A stretch of DNA of 64,000 nt from Brevibacillus migulae (GTDB taxonomy: Bacteria > Bacillota > Bacilli > Brevibacillales > Brevibacillaceae), in assembly GCF_004521915.1 (NCBI RefSeq), contig NZ_SDKD01000020.1, forward strand, positions 22,395 to 86,394, in the 5' to 3' direction. The position numbers and the translations under genes were made by a program. Positions 8,329 through 17,631 of the stretch are shown here, in pieces. Position 1 is the stretch's first letter, and every line of letters begins with the position of its first letter. The notes beneath the pieces are model-generated. The model did not search any database, was not told the DNA's origin, and saw nothing but the letters and a program-made list of their open reading frames with translations.

Positions 8329-9777
8329 TCATCCTACTCCCTTACCTTGAAAAGTCGGTTGATGACCGGATTTTACTCGCACATCTAGTCCTTTCCTTTC
8401 ATAAAGAGGCTGAGCACTAAACGTCGCATAGTGAAGCTGACGCAACCGGAAAACCAACCTGGCAATTGTCGCAATCAACAGCGGAAACGATGCTGCAAAG
8501 AGGGATAGCCCCTGATACTGCTCGTCCCGCAATAATATCGATGCCGTGATGTTGCTGACCAAAAAAATGACCGCAAGAACACCGGCACCTTTCCGATCGT
8601 CAAAATAAAGCAGAAGTAATACCATAATGCTTGTCATGATATACACGTAAAAAGCCATTACCAAAATATTGAAAGTATCGATCATTTGCGCGGTAAACCC
8701 GATATAGGGCAAGAACCGAATGCCGCAGGCTACCGAAACGAGTGAAAAAGCGAATTGTATCCCCATCATCCGGGCCAATTCCCCGAACAAGACCTTCTCC
8801 ATTTCATTCCTTGCCCGATCGATATCGTGAATCGTCCCTTTGCCCAAAATGAGATCATAGTATTGGCGAAACTTTGGATAGAAGGCTGTCTCTACCGATA
8901 CTGCAAACCAGACAAGCGTGGGCAGAACCGACAATACGGCATAATAGGTGGCGACATCATATTCCGGTGATAGAAGAAAGGTGTCTTTCAGCCAGACCCC
9001 GTTGAACACCCATTGAGCAAACTGATGCTCAAACATGGATATTGATGTGCACAATCCGATCAATTTCAGGGAAGGGTACTTTCGAAATTCTTTTCCTAAT
9101 TCGTAGGATGCATGTGAATATGGGGTACGGAAAAACCGCTCAATTTCCCACAGCAATACGGCAGCAGTCAAAAGGAAGCCGACCGCCAAGCAGGCAAAGA
9201 GCCCAGCAGCTGATACCTGTTCCGCTGCCAACCAGATATACAGCCATGTGCTGATAACCGCTAACCCCATCCCTCCCGCGAAAGCATTGGCGATCCGCCG
9301 GTAGGCTTTCATGGCTGAAACATAGACGACTTCCATCCAAATGACGACGAGCTCCATGTACAAGATGAACAGACTCAGCTTTTCTCCGAAGGTGAGCGGG
9401 ACCAACAACAGAAAAAGAATCGCTGGCACAACCGCACACAGCATGGTTATCTGCAACGATCGGTAGAAGGTAGGAAGCAGCTGATCATGCATGTTCTCGT
9501 ATAGTTGATCGGAAGCCAGGCGGGTTAACCACATGGAAAACGGCCCGGTCACGATAAAGGAGAAGGCAAACGCGTATGAGGTTCCCCCTTGAAACAATTC
9601 ACGAGCAAGGAAGGGGGCACGATGGGAAACCAGTAACCAATGAATGAAAGCAACGGCCAGCATACAGCTGAGAATGGGGCCAACCGTAACCATGGATGCG
9701 TAAGAGATCGCCTGAACACGCCCCACCAATCCTTCTCGGTCAAACAAGCGCTTTAATTGAAACCCGATACCAGCCAC
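8329..9777 (-). CDS. pelG: PelG-like polysaccharide export membrane protein
   Basis: 482 aa. The N-terminus MAGIGFQLKRLF is diagnostic for PelG, and 12 or so membrane helices follow. PelG belongs to the MOP/Wzx-like superfamily and carries the Pel polymer across the membrane together with the synthase PelF and the scaffold proteins PelD and PelE. A short hydrophilic tail (about 455-482) follows the last helix. It starts 4 bp after the PelF stop and runs into the CotH gene. Confidence 0.92.
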   Translation of the reverse strand: MAGIGFQLKRLFDREGLVGRVQAISYASMVTVGPILSCMLAVAFIHWLLVSHRAPFLARELFQGGTSYAFAFSFIVTGPFSMWLTRLASDQLYENMHDQLLPTFYRSLQITMLCAVVPAILFLLLVPLTFGEKLSLFILYMELVVIWMEVVYVSAMKAYRRIANAFAGGMGLAVISTWLYIWLAAEQVSAAGLFACLAVGFLLTAAVLLWEIERFFRTPYSHASYELGKEFRKYPSLKLIGLCTSISMFEHQFAQWVFNGVWLKDTFLLSPEYDVATYYAVLSVLPTLVWFAVSVETAFYPKFRQYYDLILGKGTIHDIDRARNEMEKVLFGELARMMGIQFAFSLVSVACGIRFLPYIGFTAQMIDTFNILVMAFYVYIMTSIMVLLLLYFDDRKGAGVLAVIFLVSNITASILLRDEQYQGLSLFAASFPLLIATIARLVFRLRQLHYATFSAQPLYERKGLDVRVKSGHQPTFQGKGVG

Positions 9778-9781
9778 CGTA

Positions 9782-11206
9782 TCACCCCTTCTCTTTCAAT
9801 GTTTCGTAAAGTTCGGTGTATTGGGAGATAAACTGTTCATGTGTATACGCATGAAGAACACGTGCCCGTCCCGTTTCCCCCATATCCTTACGCAGCGCCG
9901 GGTTTTTGCCTAATAGGACAATGGCACGAGCGATCTCCTTGTCATCGAGCACGGGCGTGATTAACCCAGCACGCCCACTGACACCGTCGACCTCATTCCC
10001 GTAAAGCAATTCCCGGCAGCTGCCCACATCCGTTGCTACGACAGGCTTGGCAGCCGCCATCGCTTCGAGAACCGCAAGCGGCTGACCTTCACTGATACTG
10101 GTGAGGACGATCACATCCATTCGCCCAATGTATTCCTTAACCGCTACACTGCCAGTGAATGTAATATCCTCGACACCCAACAACTTCACAAGTTCCAGAC
10201 ACTCTTGGTAATATTCGGGGTCTTCGTCAACTGGCCCCATGATCGTAAACTTCGCTTCCTGGATCTCTTTTTTCACCCGCGCGAAGCTTTGGATCATGGT
10301 CTTGATATCCTTGATGGGAACCACGCGTACAATCGCCCCGATATGAAGGGTTGAGTCATTCTCTTCCTTCGCAGGGAGTGCCGTATACTCATTGATTTTG
10401 ATCCCGTTTGGAATAATCTTGATGAGCGATTCCTCACAGCCAAGCTCCATTTGAATCTCTTTATTCCGGTTAAACAGGCTCACCACATGATCGGCATAGC
10501 CATAAGCGCATCGAGACAACCCGTAGAAATATCGAATCCACAGGTCTTTAAAATATCCCTTTACCCAGTCAGCCTTAATGATTTCTTCTTCGCGTTCCCG
10601 TGAATAGATACCGTGTTCTGTCAGGATCATCGGTTTTTTGTACAGATGCTTGCCGAGGCTGGCAATGACCCCTGCGTATCCCGTCGATACCGTGTGATAC
10701 ACATCAGCCTCGGGCAGCTCATGACGGACAATCTGCATAAGCGGCAGAAGCATCGAGCGCACCGTCCAAAACATCTCTCGAAACGGCAGCTCCTCATAAC
10801 GCTCGCGGCTCAATTCACTAAGCAAGTCGAAATAATCTTTGCTCATCAGAAATTCGGTGGAGCTCTTCCAGCGTTTGTCTCGCATTAATTGAAACAACGC
10901 GTCCCAATCGGTATCGCTATCGCCGGAGATAAGGCCCTGCATTGCGAGCCTCTCTTCTCTGCTCAATGAGTAGGATTGGCCCCAATGCCCTTCTTCCTGC
11001 AGGTAGGCATCCAGAAAAACTTCTCGCACCTCTATGAGGTTATCAGGCAGATTGTATTGAAACTTTCCGCGGTTCTTTTCTTCAGCCCCAATCGCAAAAA
11101 TACAAAATTCATGCTGAGGCATCGAGGCAATCAGTGTATGAATCCAACTGGACACACCACCGGTAATGTACGGATAGGACCCTTCCGCTACAAGGCAAAT
11201 CTTCAT
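9782..11206 (-). CDS. pelF: PelF-like GT4 glycosyltransferase, Pel polysaccharide synthase
   Basis: 474 aa from the ATG at 11206, which overlaps the upstream stop as ATGA; an in-frame start at 11221 would add five residues (MDGRK). The N-terminus KICLVAEGSYPYITGGVSSW is the PelF hallmark. A GT-B fold follows, with the retaining EX7E motif in ISEGQPLAVLEAMAAAKP near the end. PelF polymerises N-acetylgalactosamine/glucosamine units in the cytoplasm from UDP-sugars. The epimerase domain of the first operon gene could supply UDP-GalNAc. Confidence 0.93.
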   Translation of the reverse strand: MKICLVAEGSYPYITGGVSSWIHTLIASMPQHEFCIFAIGAEEKNRGKFQYNLPDNLIEVREVFLDAYLQEEGHWGQSYSLSREERLAMQGLISGDSDTDWDALFQLMRDKRWKSSTEFLMSKDYFDLLSELSRERYEELPFREMFWTVRSMLLPLMQIVRHELPEADVYHTVSTGYAGVIASLGKHLYKKPMILTEHGIYSREREEEIIKADWVKGYFKDLWIRYFYGLSRCAYGYADHVVSLFNRNKEIQMELGCEESLIKIIPNGIKINEYTALPAKEENDSTLHIGAIVRVVPIKDIKTMIQSFARVKKEIQEAKFTIMGPVDEDPEYYQECLELVKLLGVEDITFTGSVAVKEYIGRMDVIVLTSISEGQPLAVLEAMAAAKPVVATDVGSCRELLYGNEVDGVSGRAGLITPVLDDKEIARAIVLLGKNPALRKDMGETGRARVLHAYTHEQFISQYTELYETLKEKG

Positions 11207-13044
11207 TTTCCTTCCATCCATTCGATCGAAAATTTCTCATGATTCGCTTTGACCAGGTACACATCGGAATCAATTTTTTGTATTTCGCAGCCATGCAGCC
11301 GCCGTACCTTTTTATCTGAGCGTAGCAAGAAGTACTGCGTACCGGCAAAATGATTGATGTAGCCGAACAGGGCGTTGTCCCGGTATTCGAAGACCGGCTC
11401 TCCTTTGATCCACCGCTCCGCTTCATCACTCGCTTCGGAGGCAGTCATGCTCCGCAGCCAGCCTGCCCGCTCCTTCACCTGTCTCAAGAATCGCTCCAGG
11501 TTCTCATACATTTCAGACCAGGATGCATCGTTGCTTCGCTGCTGATCCAATATATCGTCCGGATGGACAAAGTGGGAGAAAACACCAACCGATGCGACGG
11601 CATTGGCCATCATCCACTTTTCGTATGTGCCAATCTGATAACCGTACGTTACCCTTGGCAAATCGATGATTCCGTCGCTGCCAACTCCGTATTCCTGAAT
11701 GTAGGAGATATCATGGGGGTCCTCACCGTATAAGGAGGAGATATTCTTGAGATCCGGCAGCGCTCTTTTCAATGCCTTCCTCCCCTCTTCATCGAGGGAA
11801 TTGGAAGGCGGTACATATGTATGGAGTTCTTGATTCGGAAAGATGGAATGTACATAATCCCGCACGGCTACCAGTGAATCGTACATTTCTCTTTCCCCAT
11901 TCCACACCTTGTAGCCGAGTGCATCCGATTGCCGAGACTGTGAGGTCAATGACTGATGGTTGTATCCGTGGATACCCAATTCCCCTCCATCCCGCAACAA
12001 CTCACGCCCGTACGTGACCAGACTTTCCTTATCAACCTCCGTGGTCCAATCAAAAGGGGGGCTGACCCGATCGTCGTAAGTTGCGATCAGCACACCTGTA
12101 TATTTCAGATCATAGGAACGAGCCAGGCGAATCATATCTGGCCACCATACGCGTTTGAAAAAGGAAGGTACATCCATGTGATAGTCCCGGAACAGGGCTG
12201 GATCCCTTGTCTGCGGAAAAGGAGCCGGAAAATCGTCGATATACATGACCTTTGCATTCATGATGGGGTAAATGAAATCCGGTATCAGTACGCTAATCGC
12301 CCCTGAGAGCAATCCACGGTTGACTTTATCCTGAAGAACGGTGCCGTTAAAGATCGCAAATGAACCTTTCTCGTAAGGAACCTCCCACAATAACGGCAGG
12401 CCGTTTCCTGCCGTCGCGTGGATAATGGCTTTCTCACCAAGCTTCACCCTAAGCACCGTATTCAGTAACGCTTGATCCTTGTATGTTTGATCTGCGAACC
12501 CCGGTAGAATACTTGTTTTCAAATGGACCTCGGACGTATCGAGATAGCCCCCTACCTCGAGCATGTCCAGCTTCCGGTATAAAGCGAACAGCGCATCGTT
12601 ATTTTCGGGGGCAGCAGCGAATAAAACGCGGCCCCCTTCCCTTACGTATGAGTCAATCCAATCGTCACGCAGGAGGGCCGTCCAATCCGACATGGTTACG
12701 ATGATCGCCGTCGGATGTTCGCCCATCTGGTGAAGTTGTCCCACTTCCACGCTCCGATAGTTTTTTTTCATAGCTGTGAGCACTTGTTCCGCATTCCACT
12801 TGATTTTTTCGCTTAACGGCCATTGGGAGTCATAGATGATAAGGAACCGCTCTGTCTGCAATCGAGCTGTCTCCTCGGCGGTAAGGGCATTTTTTATCTG
12901 CGGACGGGTTGTATGTTGCGATTCTTTCGAAAGGTTCCACTGCAGCAAGAGGTCTGATCGGGATATTTGCATCAGCACCGTTAGCAGCAATACACACAGG
13001 ACAAACAACAGAATTCGGTTTAACGATTTTGAATTAATCCTCAT
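11203..13044 (-). CDS. pelA: PelA-deacetylase-like extracellular protein (DUF2194)
   Basis: 613 aa from ATG 13044 (AAGGG 7 nt upstream), starting inside the end of the PelE-like gene. Counting from an upstream GTG at 13053: one N-terminal membrane anchor (residues 12-30), an amidotransferase-like alpha/beta region (about 68-260) and a polysaccharide-deacetylase-like barrel (about 265-520). The barrel has metal-site candidates D273-D274 (YIDDFP) and H362-x3-H366 (IHGYNH). Gram-positive Pel clusters encode a deacetylase-only PelA without the hydrolase domain, and this matches. Deacetylation would make the polymer cationic. The GH114-like hydrolase is a separate divergent gene. Confidence 0.82.
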   Translation of the reverse strand: MRINSKSLNRILLFVLCVLLLTVLMQISRSDLLLQWNLSKESQHTTRPQIKNALTAEETARLQTERFLIIYDSQWPLSEKIKWNAEQVLTAMKKNYRSVEVGQLHQMGEHPTAIIVTMSDWTALLRDDWIDSYVREGGRVLFAAAPENNDALFALYRKLDMLEVGGYLDTSEVHLKTSILPGFADQTYKDQALLNTVLRVKLGEKAIIHATAGNGLPLLWEVPYEKGSFAIFNGTVLQDKVNRGLLSGAISVLIPDFIYPIMNAKVMYIDDFPAPFPQTRDPALFRDYHMDVPSFFKRVWWPDMIRLARSYDLKYTGVLIATYDDRVSPPFDWTTEVDKESLVTYGRELLRDGGELGIHGYNHQSLTSQSRQSDALGYKVWNGEREMYDSLVAVRDYVHSIFPNQELHTYVPPSNSLDEEGRKALKRALPDLKNISSLYGEDPHDISYIQEYGVGSDGIIDLPRVTYGYQIGTYEKWMMANAVASVGVFSHFVHPDDILDQQRSNDASWSEMYENLERFLRQVKERAGWLRSMTASEASDEAERWIKGEPVFEYRDNALFGYINHFAGTQYFLLRSDKKVRRLHGCEIQKIDSDVYLVKANHEKFSIEWMEGK

Positions 13045-13936
13045 AGGTAGCACCCTTACCCCAATATCGAATCAACTGCAATGTAGGATGTGAGACTTGG
13101 ACCCGGGACTTTTTCAAAAGCTCCAATACTTCCTGAAACCGATTTCCTGCACGCAATGTAAAGTAAAGCTTAAGTGCCATATAATAAGCCATCTCCGATC
13201 GAGGATGCTTTTCCAAAAACAGCATGCTCGCTTGTTCAGCACGATCATATCTCCCCAGATTGAGCTCACATGAGATCCACTCGGCGTATACATCCTCCCC
13301 AGGATCTGTATCCTTGCTCAATCGCTCAAGAACTTCGCTTTGTAAATATCTGTAAGTACGTTCTGTCTCCGAATCCATCAACCCCGTGCCCAGATATTTT
13401 TTCAGCGCGGCAGCGTAAGAAGACAGAAAGTCAGCATCATGTCCTTTTCTCTCCATCACCACGGAGAATCGCTGCAATTCCGCAAGCATTCCCCTTTTCA
13501 TCTCCAAAATGGCGGAAACAGCATAGTGGGAGGTTTCACTATCCTCATTCCGCGATGCTTTGGCAAGGAAACTTACCAAATCAAGCGACTCCTCTTTTAA
13601 CGCATCAAGAATCACCCGACGCCGGGTTGTCAGGTCGCCGATTGCCAATGCTTCTTCAATCGGTATAACGGATAATTCTTTTTGCAGCTCTACCCGGTTG
13701 ATCATCTCCGCCTGTTCACTGATATCCAAGATCTCTTCAAAGCGTCTGGGATTCATCGGTTTTGAAAGTGTTTTGGCCGCTGCCTTGTCGGCTGTCGTTG
13801 CCAAAATGATTCCCGCAAACGGGATTAATACGGCTGTAAGAGCAAGGCTGCTCCCGGCCCACCCTCGTTCCCGGTATAAGATACCCGAGTAAACCGCGAC
13901 CACCAGATAGTACAAAACGAACATCCACTCAAGCAT
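13034..13936 (-). CDS. pelE: PelE-like membrane/TPR-type protein
   Basis: 300 aa with two N-terminal membrane helices (about 4-20 and 28-48), then an all-helical cytoplasmic part rich in repeats of TPR character (for example RYDRAEQASMLFLEKHPRSEMAYYMALKLYF). PelE is a poorly conserved inner-membrane TPR partner of PelD. The assignment rests on this architecture and on its place between PelD and PelA. Its start overlaps the PelD stop by 8 bp (ATGCTTGA) and its end overlaps the PelA-like gene, so the proteins are probably made in fixed ratio. Confidence 0.72.
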   Translation of the reverse strand: MLEWMFVLYYLVVAVYSGILYRERGWAGSSLALTAVLIPFAGIILATTADKAAAKTLSKPMNPRRFEEILDISEQAEMINRVELQKELSVIPIEEALAIGDLTTRRRVILDALKEESLDLVSFLAKASRNEDSETSHYAVSAILEMKRGMLAELQRFSVVMERKGHDADFLSSYAAALKKYLGTGLMDSETERTYRYLQSEVLERLSKDTDPGEDVYAEWISCELNLGRYDRAEQASMLFLEKHPRSEMAYYMALKLYFTLRAGNRFQEVLELLKKSRVQVSHPTLQLIRYWGKGATYED

Positions 13937-16106
13937 ACAACGCTTCCTCGCTTACCTGTCCGGTATGGATTCCTTGGCGTTCGAGGCGCTTCATCGCTGC
14001 CTGAGCCTCTTCCACCCCTGAATTGGACAAGAGCAGTACCAATTGTCCTTTCCAAAGACCGATATAGTCGGTTTCACGAAGTTGGACATACAATCGTTCA
14101 GCGATCTGTGCCATCCTTTCATCAGGAAGCTGGACCGTAAGCAGCGTGAAATCGGCTTGGTAACGCTCTTTGGCAGCCTGCTTGCTCCGCAATATCTCCT
14201 GAAACGCTGCCTCTCTCAAGATTTGTGTTTCCTCTACATAGCGATCGTTGCGCGTCACATCGATAAATGTAAAGGAACGGGAAAGCGAACGGGAGATCAG
14301 ATCTACCGCAACCTTGAACAGATTCTCATGATACAAGGTAAAGTTCTCAAAATTTTGCTCATAGACACATACCAATGCAACCGTTCTTCCTTCATGGACA
14401 ACCGGACCCGCCAGCAACGGGAGATCCGGGACAAGTTTTTTATTGACCCATATCCGCTGCTTTTTGATAATCTTCTCCAGCTCAGGTGCTTCCTTTACAT
14501 GGAGCGAGCGAGAGACATGCCATTCTGTATCGTTCGATTTCAGGCGCAATCGCAAATAGTCTGAACCGGAAACAGAATAAATGCAGATCCGGTTGGTTTC
14601 CATTAATTCCTCAAGAACCTTGACAGCGCCACTTACGACCTGCTCCGGCTCCTGACTCTCCAGCTCTGTCAATATCGTGTGCAATCGTCCGAGACTATCC
14701 CTGTTCGTAAGGACCTGACGTTGCAGCGAATCCTTGACATTCCTTGTATCCCTGTGAACCTCCAGCAGCAATTTGTACCGCTGTTGCTCAATCGCCAACT
14801 CATTATGGGCAAACTGAAGCTCTTTCCGGTTCTTGTCGGTAACAAATCCCACAGCTAGTCCAAAGAACAGATAGATCGCAGAAATAAAGAGCGATTCCGG
14901 ATCATACAGGAGCGATGCCCAGTCACGCCCGTTCGCAAAGCTATCCCCAACGTACAATGCAATGACCAGCAAAGCTGACAAGGTTGATTGACGCGCTCCA
15001 TAAACCAGGCCCATCAGCAAAATATAAATAAGCCGGAAGTCGAAGTTATCCTGATACAAAAATCCGCCTTGGTCCCAAGACAAAAAGAGAACGATCGCAA
15101 AGGCCCCGGCGTTCTCCAAGAAGGGACGAACGCTCTTCCACCACTGCGGCTTCTTTCGCTTAGGGACAACCTCTTCTGCAGCGGCTACCTCTTGCTGGCT
15201 GGCCCATTCAAATGTGCGGTGCAGACCTTCCTGTAAGGAGTAAAGCGGCACCCAATCGAGATCATGCTTAATGCGTGTGTTGTCCATCGAAGAACGGGCG
15301 ATATCGCCTGGACGTTCCCCCAGATATTGAACGTGTCGGATCTTGGCAAACGAGCCCATGACCTCTATAAGCTCTTTGACGCTGGTCTCTTTTCCAGTCG
15401 ATACGTTGTAAACCCCGCTTGCATCTGAAGTTGCCCCACGATACACGGCATCCGCAATATCATCAACGAAAATAAAATCACGAGTTTGATTCCCATCGCC
15501 GTACACAGTCAGATGCTGCCCTTCCAGCAAGCGGCGCAGAAAAATGGAAATGACTCCCCCCTCGCCCTTGCTGCTTTGTCTGGGTCCATAAACATTCGCA
15601 AAACGCAAACATAGTGTGGGCAAATCGTACATGTCTCTCCACTTTTCACAATACATTTCGCCCAGCAGCTTATTCATGCCATAAGGAGAAATCGGAGCGC
15701 ATACGGTGCCCTCCTTTAACGGAAGCTCATCACAGTGGCCATAAACCGCAGCTGAAGAAGCAAAAATGAATTTTTTGACTCCATGCTGACGGGAGCAGTT
15801 TAGCATGTTCACCAATCCGAGAATGTTGGTCTGTGTATCGCTGACGGGCCGCTCCATGGATGTAGATACATCTGTCTGTGCCGCCAGATGGACCACTACG
15901 TCAAACCCAACACTGCGAAAAATCTCCTCACACCCTCGATCTTCCACATTCAACCGGTACGATTTGTGCGGGATGGACAAGTTATTTTGATTTCCTGATG
16001 ACAGGTTGTCAATGATATAAACCTTATAGCCTTCTTTGTGGAATCTCTCGGCTACCGCCGAACCGATAAATCCATAGCCTCCAGTGATTAAAACGTTCAT
16101 TTGCAT
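13929..16106 (-). CDS. pelD: UDP-sugar 4-epimerase fused to PelD-like c-di-GMP receptor
   Basis: 725 aa, two proteins in one. Residues 1-305 are an extended SDR epimerase of GalE/PelX type: NAD motif TGGYGFIG (8-15), SSA at 117-119, catalytic Y142-x3-K146. Residues 329-423 hold about four membrane helices as in PelD. A short coiled coil (425-475), a GAF domain (about 485-620) and a degenerate GGDEF domain (about 625-725) follow. The GGDEF signature is lost (KGQLV in its place) but an inhibitory-site RETD (677-680) is kept, consistent with c-di-GMP binding without cyclase activity. ATG 16100 is an alternative start with better SD spacing. Separate pelX and pelD genes are the known arrangement; a fusion would couple UDP-GalNAc supply to the polymerase. 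Confidence 0.88.
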   Translation of the reverse strand: MQMNVLITGGYGFIGSAVAERFHKEGYKVYIIDNLSSGNQNNLSIPHKSYRLNVEDRGCEEIFRSVGFDVVVHLAAQTDVSTSMERPVSDTQTNILGLVNMLNCSRQHGVKKFIFASSAAVYGHCDELPLKEGTVCAPISPYGMNKLLGEMYCEKWRDMYDLPTLCLRFANVYGPRQSSKGEGGVISIFLRRLLEGQHLTVYGDGNQTRDFIFVDDIADAVYRGATSDASGVYNVSTGKETSVKELIEVMGSFAKIRHVQYLGERPGDIARSSMDNTRIKHDLDWVPLYSLQEGLHRTFEWASQQEVAAAEEVVPKRKKPQWWKSVRPFLENAGAFAIVLFLSWDQGGFLYQDNFDFRLIYILLMGLVYGARQSTLSALLVIALYVGDSFANGRDWASLLYDPESLFISAIYLFFGLAVGFVTDKNRKELQFAHNELAIEQQRYKLLLEVHRDTRNVKDSLQRQVLTNRDSLGRLHTILTELESQEPEQVVSGAVKVLEELMETNRICIYSVSGSDYLRLRLKSNDTEWHVSRSLHVKEAPELEKIIKKQRIWVNKKLVPDLPLLAGPVVHEGRTVALVCVYEQNFENFTLYHENLFKVAVDLISRSLSRSFTFIDVTRNDRYVEETQILREAAFQEILRSKQAAKERYQADFTLLTVQLPDERMAQIAERLYVQLRETDYIGLWKGQLVLLLSNSGVEEAQAAMKRLERQGIHTGQVSEEALYA
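14067..14078 (-). other. Codons for the RXXD inhibitory-site motif in the PelD part
   Basis: These four codons give Arg-Glu-Thr-Asp, located five residues before the position of the lost GGDEF signature. This is the spacing of the c-di-GMP-binding I-site in GGDEF domains and in PelD. Confidence 0.7.
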
Positions 16107-16136
16107 TCCCCATCCTAACTACTTTGCATTCCATCA

Positions 16137-16209
16137 AATAGTTCTAAATACCTAATTCCAATAGTTCCCAATGACTACAATCATATAACACGCTGAAAGA
16201 AATTGTCAC
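16137..16209 (-). promoter_or_regulatory. Candidate pel operon promoter with direct repeats downstream
   Basis: On the minus strand GTGACA (16204-16209) and TATGAT (16180-16185) are 18 bp apart, a plausible sigma-A promoter for the operon. Between it and the first gene, GAACTATT occurs twice in the same orientation (16137-16144 and 16160-16167), 23 bp or about two helical turns apart. These could bind a regulator. The 223-bp divergent gap holds no gene. Confidence 0.35.
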
Positions 16210-16329
16210 CTCATTCTACACACTCAATCTCTACATTTTCTAATCAAGCAGGAAAATTGTCGTAGCCATTACGTCCTTAGCTTTGATAGTATTATGGGGA
16301 AGTTTGGCGACTAGGAGGCGTATAACTCG

Positions 16330-17370
16330 ATGTTGATGCGACATATTGCTAGAAAAGTGCTTCTTTTTCTTGTATGCAACTTGCTATGGATAACTTCCTT
16401 CTCTTTCAATGCGGAGGCTGAGGAATCAACCGGTCACAGACTTCTCATCTACTATGGCATTCCACAGGGCATTAATCAGGTCTGGGATGACACGGAGGCA
16501 GCCAACCTATTTGCCCGTTATGACGTGATTGTTTTTGGGGAGAGCCTTGAAGAAAAATCTCATTCCCACCACCTCTCAACCCAGAACATTATCAAACAGA
16601 TCAAAGACCTTAATCAAAAAGCAAAGATCTTTGGTTATGTCGATCTTGGTGTCACCACCGTTAACTACTCCTCTGCTGAGTTGAAGTCCAGAAGCAAACA
16701 GTGGAAGGACATGGGGGTAGATGGCATCTTTTTGGATGATGCCGGCTACGATTATAAGGTTTCACGCAAACGCTTAAACGAAATAGTCCAATATATCCAC
16801 CAACTCGACCTTTCTGTCTTTGCAAACGCCTGGAAGCCTGAGGATATTTTTGCCAGTACGGTTGATCCGGTTTTCAATCCGAAAGGGGTCGCCACCGCAT
16901 TGGGAAAAAACGATATCTATCTTTTTGAAGAATTTCTGGAACCGACAGATATCACAGCAAAAAAAGCTCCCAGCGTGTTCAGCAAGTCTTTCCGCCAAAA
17001 AGTGGACAAGGCTCTTGCATTTCGAAAAGAACTGGGAATCAAGCTGATGGCCGTCAGTGAGATCGACTATACTGCCTACTCAACAAACGCTGTCCGCAAG
17101 TTTTTCCGGATGACTGAAGCGGCAGCCGGCGTCTTTTCACTCGACGCTTATGGCGTGGCGCCTCTTCATTTCAGTGCGAGTCCGCGTAAAAGCACCAATG
17201 AAGTCCGCTTCTTCCCTTTTATCAAAAATTATTTTGATTTTTATGATATCGACTTTACTTACGTGGCCAAATATCAGGATCAGGATTTTGCAAGAGAGGG
17301 CTTCCGCATCCATTCCAGAGCCAATGACCACTATTTCCATTTTCCCGCAGAGGTTACCTATTACGACTAG
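16330..17370 (+). CDS. Secreted GH114-like (endo-alpha-1,4-polygalactosaminidase family) TIM-barrel protein
   Basis: 346 aa with a cleavable signal peptide (about residues 1-30, ending near NAEA). The rest is one TIM-barrel like GH114/PelA hydrolase domains. Acidic residues at strand ends are visible in FGYVDLG, GIFLDDAGYDY and YLFEEFLEP and are the candidate catalytic carboxylates. AGGAGG lies 11 nt before the ATG. It is divergent from the Pel operon and has its own terminator. GH114 enzymes cut galactosaminogalactan and Pel-like polymers, so it probably trims or releases the polysaccharide made by the neighbouring operon. PelA of Pseudomonas carries this domain fused to the deacetylase; here the two are separate. 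Confidence 0.83.
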   Translation: MLMRHIARKVLLFLVCNLLWITSFSFNAEAEESTGHRLLIYYGIPQGINQVWDDTEAANLFARYDVIVFGESLEEKSHSHHLSTQNIIKQIKDLNQKAKIFGYVDLGVTTVNYSSAELKSRSKQWKDMGVDGIFLDDAGYDYKVSRKRLNEIVQYIHQLDLSVFANAWKPEDIFASTVDPVFNPKGVATALGKNDIYLFEEFLEPTDITAKKAPSVFSKSFRQKVDKALAFRKELGIKLMAVSEIDYTAYSTNAVRKFFRMTEAAAGVFSLDAYGVAPLHFSASPRKSTNEVRFFPFIKNYFDFYDIDFTYVAKYQDQDFAREGFRIHSRANDHYFHFPAEVTYYD

Positions 17371-17385
17371 ATACCATCATCCTCT

Positions 17386-17412
17386 AAGGCCCGGAGCTTT
17401 TCTCCGGGCCTT
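17386..17412 (+). terminator. Terminator of the GH114-like gene
   Basis: AAGGCCCGGAG and CTCCGGGCCTT form a perfect 11-bp stem with a 5-nt loop, 15 bp past the stop codon. Confidence 0.85.
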
Positions 17413-17631
17413 CAGCTTATGCAGACATACTTCGAAAATGGCTGCAGCACTTTCGAAAATCGCCTATCGCCTTATGCCTTCATGCAGTTCTCATCACCTA
17501 TAAAACAAGCCCTCCTATGGGTCATAGCTCCTATTTTTTTCACAAATGATAGCAATTTCCCAATTATTTGCTACAATATTGGAGTTGTTTCGGAAATTTT
17601 TTCCGTATTTAAAGATTTTAAGGAGGAAAAC

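Noticed and set aside
17419-17631. N-terminal extension of the membrane-anchored protein.
   Set aside because: The frame is open, but AAGGAGG and the promoter-like -10 lie just before the ATG at 17632, and the extension has no protein-like composition.
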